A stretch of 64,000 bases of DNA from Aselliscus stoliczkanus (Eukaryota > Chordata > Mammalia > Chiroptera > Hipposideridae). A model generated the notes under the pieces. It searched no databases. It saw nothing but the letters and a program-made list of their open reading frames with translations, and was not told where the DNA came from. Shown piece by piece: positions 36,181-48,549 of the stretch. The stretch spans positions 134,595,001-134,659,000 of the forward strand of contig CM066731.1 of assembly GCA_033961575.1 (NCBI GenBank), read 5' to 3'. Both the position numbers and the translations under genes were made by a program. Within the stretch, counting starts at the first letter, position 1, and the number at the start of each line of letters is the position of its first letter.

Positions 36181-37059
36181 GTATATTAAAAATAGTACTC
36201 ATGTATTTTTTTTAATATAATTTAACCAACCCAAAGAGATGAATTCATTGAAGTGATTATACTTTTAATTTCTTCTTACCAATTTCTTGTTTGCTTCACA
36301 ATTTAAAGACCATCCCATTTTAGTAGGTAAAATAGGAGCAAATATACATTGGTAGTTGGGCATTTTCCTAGTATCTGTGAACACTATTCCAACCGCTCCA
36401 AGTGACAACCTGTCTATATTTTATTTTCCCTCTGCTTTACCTTTCCCCAAAATGTTTCATTTTTTAAAATTATTTGTAGCATATTTCAAAAAGTAAAGGT
36501 ATTATGAACTTAGTCATCATACTTGACACTTTTATAAGCCCATACCACTCCTGGTATTTATTGTCTTCCTATCTTCTATATGTAGCCTTTAAAGTCTCCC
36601 TTTAGCATTTTATTTAAATTGGTTTCCATTGCAGCTCCCTAATTATTATCAGTAGAACACATTGTACACTCTGCATTAAATTTTGAATTTCCCAACCATC
36701 TCTAGCCACATTTCTCTCTAAGTATCCAACCATGGTTTCATGCCTATCTTTTTCTTTCTGAAGTTTTTGCAATTTTCCTTTCTGAAATCCACTGTCTAGT
36801 CTATACTATATTCAGCATCCCATAAACTTTCCTGTCAAGTGGCACATTCATTCCACATCATCAATCAATTCTTTCTTTTTTAGAATTAATGAGAGAATAA
36901 CTATTCCCTGTAATCTCTTTTGACCTTTTGATAGATGAGGTTGTGAACAAAATGTGGCATGAATTTATCAGAAGACCTGCTTTTACAGATTTTGATTTCC
37001 TGTAGATGCAGAGATGGGTGTGATAAAGAGTAATATATTCAAAATAACTGTGAATGAGG
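36181..37059. other. Unassigned intergenic DNA
   Basis: Partly pyrimidine-rich and perhaps eroded L2, but not assignable. Confidence 0.35.
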
Positions 37060-37240
37060 TTCAAAGGCTTTAGAAAATGTTCTACCACTTCTTACATGAT
37101 GGCTTTAAGAGAGTTACTTATCATCTCTGATCTTATTTCTTCATCTATAAATATTAACTTACAAATACCTTCTAGAGTTGTAATGAAGATCAAATGAATT
37201 GATTATATGAATTTAATTAACATACATCAGGTAACAATAT
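37060..37240 (+). repeat. MIR SINE fragment
   Basis: 'Gagagttacttatcatctctgatcttatttcttcatctataaa' followed by 'agttgtaatgaagatcaaatgaattga' matches the MIR core and 3' part. Confidence 0.7.
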
Positions 37241-37399
37241 AGACTCTACTGTAAAATATTTTAATTAGATTATGATTAATAGTACCTTCTAAAAACATAG
37301 ATGAAGCATGATACGATATTTAAAAGTATACAATAACTAAAAAGACAAAAAAATATTCTAACATTAGAAAAAACAAAGGGAGGAGTGTTATGAGCTAAA
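37241..37399. other. Unassigned DNA
   Basis: Nothing assignable. Confidence 0.4.
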
Positions 37400-38015
37400 T
37401 CTTTTTTTTTCAGCTTTATTGAAGTATAATTTACAAATATACATTGTGAAAGGATTCCCACCATTGAATTAATTAACATATTCATCACTTCATATATTTA
37501 CCTATTTTTTGTGTAGGTGAGAACAGTTAAGTTTCCACTCTTTTAGCAAATTTTTCAGTTATAAATTTCATGCCTTTTTAACAGCCCCTCCCTGTTTCCC
37601 CACCCTTCAGGCCATGGCAATCACCATTCTACTCTCTATTTTTGTCAGTTTGACTATATATTCCTCATACAAGTGATACCATGCATAATTTATCTTTCTG
37701 TATATGGTTTATTTCACTTAGCATATTGCCCTCCAGTTTCATCTATGGCATCACAAATGGCAGGATTTTCTTCTTTTTTAAGGCTGAATCACAACTTCTT
37801 TATCCATTCATCCATCATTGGGCACTTTGTTTTCATGTTCTTAGCTACTGTAAATAATGCTGCAATGAACATAGGAATATAGATGTTTATTCAACATAGT
37901 GATTTTGTTTACTTTGAATATGTACTCAAAAGTGGGGTTGTTGGATCATATTTTTAATTTTTGAGGACCCTCCATACTGTTTCCCATAGTGGTTGTCTTA
38001 TAGGAACCAAAAGGC
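37400..38015 (-). mobile_element. L1 3'UTR and ORF2 end, reverse strand
   Basis: 'Cagctttattgaagtataatttacaaatata' starts the reverse 3'UTR. The ORF2 end is seen in 'tttatccattcatccatcattgggcac', 'gtaaataatgctgcaatgaaca' and 'ctccatactgtttcccatagtgg'. It is 5'-truncated and decayed. Confidence 0.9.
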
Positions 38016-38029
38016 AGTCAATATAGGCA

Positions 38030-38515
38030 ACACCATTGTGATAGATTGATTACAAAGAATATCCACACCCTTTGCAACATGATTTTACAGTTCTCACCAA
38101 GAAATAAAGTCTATTTTCCCCAACCTTTAAAGCCTTGGCCAATTAACAGGTGGTAGAAGTGATAACATGCCAGTTTCAAACCTAAGATCCAGGAGTTCTT
38201 GTGCATGTCTGCTATCTCTTGGGATCCTGCCATCACCATGAGAAAAAGCCTCGACTAGGATGAGAGACCATGAAAAACAGAGCTGAGTCACCCAGATAAG
38301 GCCATGCTAAGCCAACCAGTTCCCAGTGGACCCCCAGCTAGCCACAGACCCATGAGTGAGCCCAGATGACATCAGTCAAGTCCAGCCCTGATCTGCAGAC
38401 CAGACCAGCCTACCTACAGATTCATGAGTAAAAAAATAAGTGTATTTTTCATGTCACTGAGATTTTGTGGTTACTTATTTCACAGCATTATTGTGGTATT
38501 AGAGGCCTAGTTCAG
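38030..38515 (+). mobile_element. MLT1-like MaLR LTR, diverged
   Basis: 'Gagaccatgaaaaacagagctgagtcacccag', 'ccccagctagccacagacccatgagtgagcccag' and 'aataagtgtatttttcatgtcactgagattttgtggttacttatttcacagcattattgtgg' match the 3' half of MaLR-type LTRs. Confidence 0.65.
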
Positions 38516-39064
38516 GACGTGTCCAGTTAAAATACACTGAAGACAGTTTACCAGTCCTGCAGTATCTATTTATAGCAATTTTTCAAGGGTTGGACTTTGC
38601 GTTCCCTTATCTTGCTCCACTGGTGGGAGACCAGGCATGGAAGGCAGTTTGAGGATTAGACATGAACTTCTAGAAAGGACAGTTTTAGGTGTGGTTTCTC
38701 TATGACAATTGTTCCCAAACCTGGCCATGGAATAGAAGTACTGGGGAAATTGTTTGTTTGTTTTTTAAATAGAGTCACAATAGGTCAGAAGTGTTAACTG
38801 AAAATAAAGCTGGTAATTTGAAAGATATGGGATCTCAAAGCCTCAGCTTTCCAATTTAATAAGTAATTTCTACAGGTTGTTCCACATAACTTTATCAGTC
38901 TTTTCTTTGATGCGTTTTGTATAAATAAATTTACTTAAGAAATAAGTGGTACATTTCGCATCTAATAAATCAAAGACCCGTGCTAACTGAATTAAGCACT
39001 CTAACATGAAAAGTTCTATGGATTTTCTAGGTAAGATGGTGTTTCTAAGCACAATAAATATAGT
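38516..39064. other. Unassigned DNA
   Basis: Nothing assignable. 'Gttcccaaacctggcc' at about 38,711 recalls a MER5 end but is too short to call. Confidence 0.35.
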
Positions 39065-39635
39065 CCATTTTGATTGGCAGAATTCTAAAATGGTCATTAG
39101 GATTACCAGCCCCTGGTGTACACACATACATATCTTCTCTCAATTATTTCATCAAATAGTAATCTAGGTGCTGCTGGGAAGATACTTTGTAGATATAATT
39201 AAGGTCCTGAGTCAGTTGACATGATGATAAAGAAATTACCCTCAGTGAGTCTGGCCTAATCAGGTAAGCCCTAAAAAGGAACTGGGTTCTTCCTGGCAAA
39301 AGAGATTCAAAGCATTGGAGGAATTTGTGTGAGGGAGATTCTCTGCTACTGGCTTTGAATACATAGCAAGGAATTTCTGTGGCTTTTGAGAGTCAAGAGC
39401 AGACCATTGCTGACTATCAGCAAGGAAATGGGGATCTCAAACAACCACGAGAAACTGGGTCTTTGCACAAGCATGTGAGCTGCAGATGAGAACACAGCTA
39501 ACTAAGGCCTTGGACTGAGAACTGAGTTCAGCTATTCCAGACTTTTGACCTATAGAATTGCGAGCTAATAAATGGGTGTTGCTTTTTAAGCCACTAAGTT
39601 TGTGGTAATTTGTTGGACGTATTAAAAAACACACA
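39065..39635 (+). mobile_element. MLT1-type MaLR LTR, near full length
   Basis: From 'cagaattctaaaatggtcattaggattacc' through 'tagatataattaaggtcctgagtcagttgac', 'ggcctaatcaggtaagcccta' and 'gctgactatcagcaaggaaatgggg' to 'gcgagctaataaatgggtgttgctttttaagccactaagtttgtggtaatttgtt'. This is complete MLT1 order with a poly(A) signal. It is a solo LTR with no internal region adjacent. Confidence 0.9.
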
Positions 39636-41037
39636 GATATAAAGTGTTTCTTATTTGAATTCAGAAACTTAGGGAAGCTGAGTTTCCTAGATCCGTAGCT
39701 GCAATTGACTAAAAACAAGGCAATGCCTTTCCCTCCTCTGTAAAATCCCATAACAAAAACAGCTTAATATTATACAAAGTAATATATCCAGCTTAAAATA
39801 GCTCCTGAAAACAAATGCATAAGCAAAATCTTCACTGTGTTGGTCCTCTTTTCTTGCTTTATAAAGAATCTCTCCTACCTGACATAAAAATGGGTTAATT
39901 TTAATTATGAGTTTAACAAAAAAAATATTAAGTATGTTATTCAAAAAAAATACCCTCAACTATCAGTTCTGACATACTTTCTAGATAATATTATTACTAT
40001 TTTACATGTTTAATTTTTAATACATCTGAAATGTTCATTAATATTAATTTTATTCTTTAATTCTACTGCTATGTAGGTAATTCTAGGTTAATATTCTGGC
40101 AGAAACCACTCTCTGAAGCAGAGGGAAAGAGAGAAAGAGAAATCTATTCAGTTTGCCTTGTAAAATACTCTGAAGAATCTCTTTAAAGCACACTTACACA
40201 ATGAGATACCCACATTTAGAATTTCAATAGTTTTTATTCTTTTAATAATTGCTTCAGTGCTGATGTTATTAAAATAAAGAAATCACATGAAAATTACCAT
40301 GTAATATATCCATTTAATTCATTTATTTTAAAAAAGGTGTTGGCTGCCATCTCTTGGACTGTCTGAGCATTGTGCTTTCAAAACACACAAATTAGGCCTT
40401 CAGCCCTTAACACTGCTATAATATCTTCAGGCAAGAAATAAGAAAGTTGTAATATTGTTTGCACTTACTTGATTATCTCACTAAAAAGCTTGCTTATAAA
40501 TCATTTTTATATGTGGTTAAATTTTCCTGGATGTGTTAAAAATAAGTTTATCCAAACAGGGGCAAAAGAAAAAAGACTTTACATTATTCTAACTTTAAAC
40601 TTTATGTTTTTATTTAAAATATTACTTGCACACTTCCATTGTGTGATTCTTCCATCTTCTAATATAATTATGGCTACACCACTGGTGACTTTTCTCCTAA
40701 ATATATGAGTTAATACAATGCCAACGTTTCTGAAGCTAGTTGATAATGTGAATCCTCAAGAGATGTTTTTATATAATATATAGATAACAATAATTAGAAT
40801 CAAGTTTACTTATGTTTTGTGGATATAATTGAAACTAATAGGACTAAGAGAAGGCTAATTATTGGTATAAAACTACAGTACAGGGAAACTATATTCATTT
40901 TATTAAAGTTAGTGAAAACTCACATTTCAGTCTTCTCACCACTCATCATTTCTTCTGTATGGCATTTGTTCATATATTTTTTAATATTTTATAAATTAAT
41001 GACTTTTTAAAAGTAGAAATTATTTGAGATGCCACAA

Positions 41038-41100
<63 letters not shown>

Positions 41101-41210
41101 TTTACCTAGGAAACATTTAAAGTACAGAACTATAAAAATTAAAACAACAGAATATTAAACCAAAAAGTTTCTCTCTCAATTAAAAAGTTCTATAACAACC
41201 CACGAATAAC
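39636..41210. other. Unassigned AT-rich DNA
   Basis: No recognisable gene or family apart from the microsatellite near its end. Confidence 0.4.
41039..41097. repeat. Compound (TG)n(TA)n microsatellite
   Basis: About 15 TG units followed by about 14 TA units, uninterrupted. Confidence 0.98.
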
Positions 41211-41627
41211 TAAATGAAAAAAAAATAAAGATTTTATTGGGGAATTGGGGGAGGGGAACAGACAAGTCGCTCGGCTCTCCCTTTGTTCCTTAGTCCAGCT
41301 GCGGAGGATGTTGCTTCACTGTTGGTATCGTCATTGTGCTCTTCCCGGGTGAGGCAGATGGGTTGCCAGCCTCTGGATGGTCGCTCACCGCAGCTATTTG
41401 GCAGCTCACGCTGGCTCCCAGCCGCTCACTGTAGCCTATGGCAGCCCACTGCAGCACGGGCTGCAGCCTACACCGTTGCCAGGGCTCGCACAGCCCAGCT
41501 CCAGGTGGAGCTGTTGTAAGCTGTAGAGGGCAGTGTCACTGGCCCTTATATGTGGTATCAAAACCAGGGCCGGCATCCCAAAACCAGCGCTCAACCACCG
41601 CCCCACTTGGCCGGCCCTAAATGAAAA
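41211..41627 (-). mobile_element. Long SINE-A copy with 10-bp TSD
   Basis: The element (41,221-41,617) has TSD TAAATGAAAA at 41,211-41,220 and 41,618-41,627. Reverse tail 'taaagattttattggggaattgggggaggggaacag' and head ending GGCCGGCC. Its body has only one 'agccagcgtgagc' unit, fewer than other copies. Confidence 0.95.
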
Positions 41628-42276
41628 TTCTTAAGTGATTCTTCTTTACAAAGTAAAAAGTGTTAATAAGTTCAAACAGTAAAATTCCATTGGTTTCACT
41701 GTGTATGTAAAAAGTAGAACTTTTTATTGGCAATTAGTAAATTGTAATACTGGTATGAAAATAAAAGAACATTTTTTTCATTTTTTTAAAACTTTGGTTT
41801 TCTATATTTAATGTATTCTATTACACAATTTGAGAAGGTAAAAAGAATACCACTTGATGGTTCTGAGGTTGCTAATATTGCTTGGGTATTTGAAATGATA
41901 GGACTTTAAAGTAATTTCTATTATGTTGTTAAGTATTGTATGTGCATGTAATTCATAATTATTTGCTCTCACCAGGAAGATCATCTAGAATGAGATTACA
42001 GAAAAATTTAGGAATGGTGAGTCTGATATAAAATCATTTTGAATTCAAACTCATTTGTTTTAGTAAGTTCCATATTGCTTGATGTTTTAAGTATGTAGGC
42101 AAAAACCTAAAGCGAAAGTCCAAATACATAAGTCAAACATATGTGAATACAAATAAAATCCCAACAGTGGTAACTAAGGGACAGAGAAATTTGTTGGTGT
42201 CTCTGGTTTAGAGTTGTAAGCTCATTGTGACACCTGGTGGATATTGTTGAAAAGGCAAGTAAGAGCCAAATGCTTC
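41628..42276. other. Unassigned DNA
   Basis: Nothing assignable. Confidence 0.4.
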
Positions 42277-42578
42277 CAGTACAGCAACCATTAGCCACCT
42301 GTGGCCATTAAGCACCTGCAATTGGCTAACCCAAATTAAGATGTGGTGTTCAAATAGTTATATGAAAAAAAAAAAATGCATTACACCTCACTAATAATGT
42401 TTCATATAGATTACACCTTGAAGTGATAATATTCTGGATATTTTGGTTAAATAAAATATATTACTAAAATAAATGTCACTTGTTCCTATTTCTTATGTGG
42501 CTACTAAAAATTTTTAAGTTGCACATATGGTTCACATTTGTGGCTTGGATTATATTGTATTTCTATTAGAGAGTTCTG
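42277..42578. mobile_element. hAT-like non-autonomous DNA transposon
   Basis: The left end 'cagtacagcaaccattagccacctgtggcc' and right end '...ttctattagagagttctg' form imperfect terminal inverted repeats. 'Tgtggctactaaaaattt' and 'atattctggatattttggttaaataaaatatatt' are typical of a common mammalian MER-type element with CAGTGCTGTCC ends. I cannot give the subfamily. Confidence 0.65.
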
Positions 42579-44274
42579 TGATAGCATCTAAGCCTCAGGT
42601 ATTATAAAGGTATAAAATTTCTCAGTTCATTTGTGAAAATGATCACCTCTTGTGAACATTTCCCATTACTTTCTGTAGACTTCCTGGATAGCTTTTGCTT
42701 TTTCTCAGGTAGTTTCTTCTATTCAGTGAGAGGCCAACTAGGAGAACAGGTGTGACAACATCGTGTGGCAATTTTGTGATTTATAATCTACGCTGATTTC
42801 GTCAGAGTCAGTGAGTGAAGCTTTGAGTTTGTAGAAAAGTTCTCAGGTGCACAGGCGTGGATATACATACTTAAACAAAAAATAAAAAAAAACCCTCACC
42901 CTTTGTTTCCTCTCTTGACCACTTCTCTTAGGATTGTATTAGACCCTCGCCTTAGTTTCTTCCATTTGCATGTCATTATAATATGGGAGCTACCGATCCT
43001 TCTTATAACCTAGTCTTGTTACATCTCCCTAATGTCTCCTGGGATTAGGCCAATGGGTCTGTTTTCTCACTATCCTTATAGTTTTGCTTTTGATTTTTAG
43101 AAGAAGCCTTTGTTTCTTAGTTTACTTTTTACTATGTCAACACATTTCCAAAATGCAGTAGGACCTACTTTTATATCATATTACAATTCCTTGTCATTCT
43201 AAGATAGAACTAATTATTTTTAGCACTATAGTTTCAGAACACTTTGCAGACTTGTTCCATAATTTGCCGTGTCATATAGCAACTACTTTTTGTCTATATC
43301 CACCATTATACCAAAAACAGGGATGGCCATCCCTTATTCAATATGGAATACCTAATCTCAAAATGGCAACAAAATATGCTATCTATCTTAGCTGAATTAA
43401 AACATTTAAGATAAGCTTGAATTACACTAATAGTAAACGTCCTATCCCACTGCAATTAGCTGATGTTCTAGCTGGCTGAACCGATGGGAGGGAAGTCTAG
43501 GCATGAGGTTCCAGCTGTTTCTGTCTCCTGCCCCTCCAACTCGCACAGTGACTTAACCACTGTCATCTTCCAAGAGCTTAAAGCCAGAATTTCTTTGACA
43601 AGTATTTAAGAAACTGCTGAAAATGTGACTTCACTGTAGGTAAAGTTGATGTTGTAGGTTGTAGAAGACAGTGAGAAGAGGTAAAAAAAAAAAAAAAGGA
43701 TATAGTTCTTAAGGAAAAAAAAGAAAGATTAAAACTATGCCCAGGTTTTCCACACTGAAGGTCATGAGTAGTTTTGGTTAGCTTGTTTTCATTACTGGTA
43801 GTATTTATTTTGATAATTATAGTATAGAAAGGATATTTTACAGTGAACATTTTGTGACCCCCTATATTTATCTCAGTTAATATCTCTGTATGAGCTTAAC
43901 TCTTGTTTGACCCTGTCTCAGCCAAGTTTATTGGCAATTGCAGTCTATTTGTCAACAACTTAAGAAACATTCATTTTAAACTAAAGCACACCCCAATACT
44001 TAGATATAATTCTGCCTTGGGTTCCTAAAGCCAAATCAATAGAATCCTTCAAATCCAAGGTTAACTCTTATTTTGGAACCACACTCATTCTTATTAAATT
44101 TTTATTTTTGCCTTATTATGAAGAACAGTAGAACTTCCTATGGTGCCATAGGAAAAAGGCACCACAAATAATCTATTTTATATCACTTTGTAATACCAAT
44201 TAAGTCATATAATTTTTACTTCTAACTTCATTCCAAATACAATAGTGTATTTTCTTGTACATAAGAATTATTTA
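42579..44274. other. Unassigned intergenic DNA, about 1.7 kb
   Basis: No recognisable gene, RNA or repeat. The 90-codon minus-strand frame at 43,578-43,850 is phenylalanine/serine-rich and looks like chance. Confidence 0.4.
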
Positions 44275-44705
44275 TTTTAGCTTTTTTTTTTTAAGATTTT
44301 TTTGGGGAATTGGGGAAGGGAACAGTGTTGGGGAATTGAAGAAGGGGGACAGCCAAATTGTTGCCCTTCAATTTTAGTTGTGGACAGTGCAGCTAGCTCA
44401 GCTCCAAGTTCAGTCACCATCTGGCTGCCTGTGGGCAGCTTGTGGCCATTCAGCTCAAGGTGCCGTGTTCAATCTTAGCTGCGGGTGGGCATAGCCCATC
44501 ACCCCATGCAGGAGTCGAACCAGCAACCTTGTTCTTAGGAACATGTGCTCTCACCAGCTGAGCCATCCTGCCACCTGTTGGCAACTCAACAACAGCTCAG
44601 TTCAGGCACAGCTCACCAACCCATGTGGGAATCTAACCAGCGACCCTGTTGCTCAGAGCTTGTGCTCTTAACCAACTGAGCCAGTTGGCCGGCCCCTTTT
44701 TTAGC
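44275..44705 (-). mobile_element. Long SINE-B copy
   Basis: The element (44,282-44,698) is flanked by TTTTAGC at 44,275-44,281 and 44,699-44,705. On the minus strand: GGGGCCGGCCAACTGGCTCAG head, B-box-like 'ggttagattcccacatgggtt', a second tRNA-like module ('gctcagctggtgagagcacatg...ggttcgactcctgcatgggg'), 'aagattgaacacggcaccttgagc', and the CCCC-rich tail. Confidence 0.93.
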
Positions 44706-44814
44706 ATTTTTAAATCATGTTTAATGTGTAAAAACATAAATAAATGATTATTTAATAGCAGGAATGTGAGTCAGTCCACACAGTAGTCTTTGAAATTATT
44801 GCTGTTAAATTAAT
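44706..44814. other. Unassigned DNA
   Basis: Short AT-rich spacer. Confidence 0.4.
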
Positions 44815-45725
44815 ACAGAGTGGTAGGTACGTTCTAAGATGATCCACAATGAGCCCAGGATCTCTGTCATGGTATTCATGCCCTTAGTAATCCCCTTGAG
44901 TGTGTGCTGGACTTAGTGATTTGCCTCACAAGGAGAATACAGTTGACATTTGAACAATGCAGGGGGAGAGAGGTGCCCACCCCTCACCCCCCCACACACA
45001 CACAAACACATACTTGAAAATCTACATATAACTTTTGACTCCCCCAAACCTTAAGTACTTATAGCACACTGTTGACCAGAAGCCTTACCGATGATATAGC
45101 GGTCTATTAATACACATTTTGTATGTTATATGTATCACACACTGTATCCTTACAATAAACTAGAGAAAAGAAAATGCTATTAAGAAAATCATTAGGAAGA
45201 AAAAATACATTTACTGTTATCTATTAAAACAAAATCTTTGTATAAATGAGCCCACGCAAACTCATGTAGTTCAAGGGTCAACTGGTATAGCAAAAAATGG
45301 CAGACTATCACTTCTGAGATTAGTTTACTACACGTCTTTGACATCCAACTTGCTTGTTCTTTCTTCCTCTCACATCCTTACTCTGATAGAAACTAGCTTT
45401 CGTTCTGTGACTGTCCAATGTAGAGGCCCACCTTGTAAGGAACTGAAAGAGGCTTCTACCACACAGTCTGTGAGAAGCTCAGACACTCAGGTGAACAGCC
45501 CACAAGGATAGGAATCCTGCCAATAACAACTTCAGTGAGTTTGGAAGATCCTTTGCTATTTGAGCCTTCAAATAAGATTACAGCCCTGGCAACCCCTTAA
45601 TTGCAGCTGAGCACCCAGTGAGCCACGCCTACGCTTCTAATAGAAGGTGTGAGATGATAGATGTTTGTTGTGTTAAGCCGCTGAGCTTTGGGATAATTCA
45701 TCAGGCTGCCATTGAGAACAGATAC
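44815..45725 (+). mobile_element. MLT1-type LTR interrupted by a Tigger element
   Basis: The left part is 'gttctaagatgatccacaatgagcccagg...agtaatccccttgagtgtgtgctgg'. The right part (from 45,285) includes 'ggcccaccttgtaaggaactgaaagaggc', 'acagccctggcaaccccttaattgcagctgagc' and 'gtgtgagatgatagatgtttgttgtgttaagccgctgag'. Together they make one LTR split by the DNA transposon at 44,940-45,284. Confidence 0.85.
44940..45284 (-). mobile_element. Tigger-family non-autonomous DNA transposon
   Basis: The ends are CAGTTGACATTTGAACAATG and, in reverse complement, CAGTTGACCCTTGAACTACA, so the TIRs are clear. The inside reads 'aacttttgactcccccaaacc' and 'tgtatgttatatgtatcacacactgtatccttacaataaactagag', as in pogo-like Tigger derivatives. 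A TA lies at the left junction. Confidence 0.9.
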
Positions 45726-45744
45726 AGATGGGAAGAGTTGTTCA

Positions 45745-46070
45745 ACGTTCATTTATTTATTCAGTGAATACATATTGAATGTCTTTGTGCCCATCTCTGT
45801 ACTGAGGAGAGAAGAAGCAGTTTTGACTGTGACATGATGGGCCTTACCCTAGAGAAATCAGTCTGATGAGGAAGATAACTAGGTAAATAGATAGTATACA
45901 ATATCTATAATGGAAATGTAAGAACAAATTATATATGGAACTATAATAAAGTAACTAACTCTATCTGAGAAGGCTTCACTGAGTAACTGCTATTTGAGCT
46001 AGATCATAAAGCTGGTGCACATTAAGATTCTGACACATAGCACTGATTCAGGTGAAGCTGCTGCCTTCAG
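45745..46070 (-). mobile_element. L2 LINE 3' end, reverse strand
   Basis: 'Ttcatttatttattcagtgaatacatattgaatgtctttgtgcccatctctgtactgagg', then 'gtgacatgatgggccttaccctagagaaatcagtctgatg'. It is the reverse of the L2 terminus. Confidence 0.65.
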
Positions 46071-46651
46071 AAACCAAAACAAGAAGTCTGCATGTAATTA
46101 TTTTCAAGCCAGTTAGATAAAGGCATGAGAGAATAGGATCTCCAGGAAAAAAAAAATAAAAAACATGGAGAAAAAGCAAAGACTCAAGACTGAAGACCCA
46201 TGTAGGTAAAATAAGGGAAGACAATATTTAATTGATAAGATGAATAAATACAGGGTCATTAAGTGCTTTTCAGAGATGACTTTGGACAGAAAACAGATCA
46301 TTGGAAAAAGCTTACTGAAAGGGGTAATAATTTTAGGAATTGTTTAAACTATGTAATAAAGATGTTTGGCCATACAAATAAGAAGGAAAAATACAGCCCT
46401 GGCAACCCCTTGATTGCAGCTGAGCAACCAGATTACCCCTTTGGTAAAATGGTGAATCACAGTTTCTACATAGTAAAAGTGATCTTTTTTCAGTATTCAG
46501 GAATTTAATATCTGAAATCAGAAAAACTAACTGCCAAGTTAATGCAATACACAAAAACAAGGGTTTTTATAAAAAAAAACCAACTTTATGAACAGAGAGA
46601 TACATAGTTCCCTAAGTTAGTTTAAAACCACAAAATGAAAATTTGAGCATA
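46071..46651. other. Unassigned DNA with a 40-bp copy of an MLT1 segment
   Basis: Positions 46,392-46,431 repeat 45,580-45,619 with two mismatches, in a context that otherwise does not look like MLT1. The rest is unassigned. Confidence 0.5.
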
Positions 46652-47138
46652 TATAATCACTTTTTATTTTTTATTTTATTTTACTTTTTTTAGATTTCTT
46701 ATTGGGGAACTGGGGAAGGGGAACAGACAAGTTGCTGTCCTTTTGTTCTTCAATGTAGTTGTAGAGGACATTGCTTCACTGGCCCATGACGGTATCATTG
46801 CGCTCTTCCTGAATGAGGCAGATTGGTCGCCGGCCTCTGGACAGCCGCTCACAGCAGCTCTTGGCAGCTTACACCAGCTGCTCACGCTGGCTGCCAGCTG
46901 CTCACGCTGGCTGCTGGCCACTCACTGCAGTCTATGGCACCCTGCTGCAGCAGGGGCTGCAGCTATGCCGTTCCGGGGACTCAAAGCAGCCCAGCTCCAG
47001 GTGGAGCTGTTGCTCACTATCTTAGCTGTAGAGGCAGTGTCACTGGCCCTCATATGTGGGATCCAAACTGGGGCCGCTGGCGTCCCAAGCCAGCTCATAA
47101 TCAACGCGCCACTTGTCCGGCCCTATAATCACTTTTTA
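46652..47138 (-). mobile_element. Long SINE-A copy with 15-bp TSD
   Basis: The element (46,667-47,123) is flanked by TATAATCACTTTTTA at 46,652-46,666 and 47,124-47,138, a perfect duplication. The body carries about three 'agcngcgtgagc'-type units, more than other copies. The 140- and 101-codon open frames inside are SINE artefacts. Confidence 0.95.
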
Positions 47139-47274
47139 AATACAGAATTTCACCAAGATAAATAAAAGCACAGTCCCAGAAAAGACACTCAGTTAATATT
47201 GGTTGAACTGAAAACCAAAAACCAGTAAAATCTGTGCTAATTACTTAAAGCGTTGGCTTGAAGTAAAAAGAGAG
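47139..47274. other. Unassigned DNA
   Basis: Short spacer; nothing assignable. Confidence 0.4.
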
Positions 47275-47425
47275 TTTCTGCTTCTTCAAGTTAATAAGTG
47301 ACTCTAGACAACTAATATATTTTATATAAGCCTAAATTTTCTCATTTGAAAACTGGAAATTATAACTTTATCTTTAAAACCAGATTCTTTGTGAGATCAT
47401 GTTAGGTAACATGTTACTCTAGAAA
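47275..47425 (+). repeat. MIR SINE fragment
   Basis: 'Gttaataagtgactctagacaactaatatattttatataagcctaaattttctcatttgaaaactgg' then 'gtgagatcatgttaggtaa' is diverged MIR. Confidence 0.6.
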
Positions 47426-47651
47426 TGTTTAAACCACTATATAATTCTTGTAGCAACTCACACAAGGCTATCAGACCCCGGTCACTAAGTGTAATTTTCA
47501 GATTACAGCAATTTTAAAAATTCCTACTTTCTATTTAATTTACAAAAATAGTATATTTTGACTTTTAGCCTTGACATATGGAAATGAATCTTAAATTATA
47601 TATTGGATTCACATGTCAGTGTCAGGAAAATTTCACTTTTTTGTGAAATTT
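47426..47651. other. Unassigned DNA
   Basis: Nothing assignable. Confidence 0.4.
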
Positions 47652-47785
47652 CCTTTTTTCTTAGCTGAGCCATCTTGCCACCTGTTGGCAGCTCAGCGGA
47701 AGCTCACCTCGGGCTGGGCATCGAACTGCTGTTGCTCAGAGTTCAACTCGCACTCTTGAGTGAGCTATTAACCAACACTGATTTC
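47652..47785 (-). mobile_element. Short head-only SINE-B copy
   Basis: On the minus strand: '...ggttaatagctcactcaagagtgcgag...gttcgatgcccagcccgaggtgagc' then 'gctgccaacaggtggcaagatggctcagctaag' and directly A(n). It ends at the same position as the short copy at 51,999 and lacks the second module, CCCC-rich tail and AATAAA. Its 5' end is truncated; TGAAATTT occurs on both sides as a possible TSD. Confidence 0.85.
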
Positions 47786-48549
47786 TTAATATGAAATTTA
47801 TTCCATTTAGAGGATCTGTTGCATTTCCTTAGGAAATTAATTTGATCAAAGACAAATTAAGGTTTGCTGCATTTTCTTTGCCATCTTTTACACAATGGTT
47901 TTTTCAGAGCTGTATGTGCTAACTTTGCATCACAATACAAAAAGGAGACCATTTATTGAAGGATACCATCTGCTCTGTGTGTGAGCTTTGTTTGCACTTG
48001 ACATTTGAATTAATATATCCAATCCTCCCTCCAATTTGTGAGTTTATTGTAGTTAGTTAAAAAAAAACACACAAAAAAAAACACCTGCAGGTAAGTTAGA
48101 AAATAAACTGATCTAGTAGGAGTCAGAAAGCTGCACAGACAATTGGGCAACAGCACTCAATAAGAGAACTGATAGTGAAACATGTCATTTCCTTTACCCT
48201 GTTCTGTAGGCCTTGAAGCAACTGATACTTTTTTCCCCCTAATAGAATATTCCTTTAAAAAAAAAAATCCTTTCCCCGCAAAAACACATAGGTAAGAATT
48301 AATTTTAAACACATTAAAAAGACTGGTTAACATGATTTTCTCCAGCAGTACTAATATAGATAAGCTGGAGAGAAAAAGTGGATTGTGGAAAGAGGGATAG
48401 ATCGAGGAGGGGAAGACTAATTTGGAATGGGCACAGAATGTTTTCCAGTGAGTTCATAAGTTATCTGCTTATCCACCCTGTTCCCCTTCCTTTCAGTCAA
48501 TGATCACTTCAGGGGGAAAAAAAAAAAAGGTGGAAAAGAAAGACTTGAA
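47786..48549. other. Unassigned DNA, repeat-poor at 47,790-48,060
   Basis: No gene found. The left part is of balanced composition and may be conserved regulatory DNA. The right part has A-rich tracts. Confidence 0.35.
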
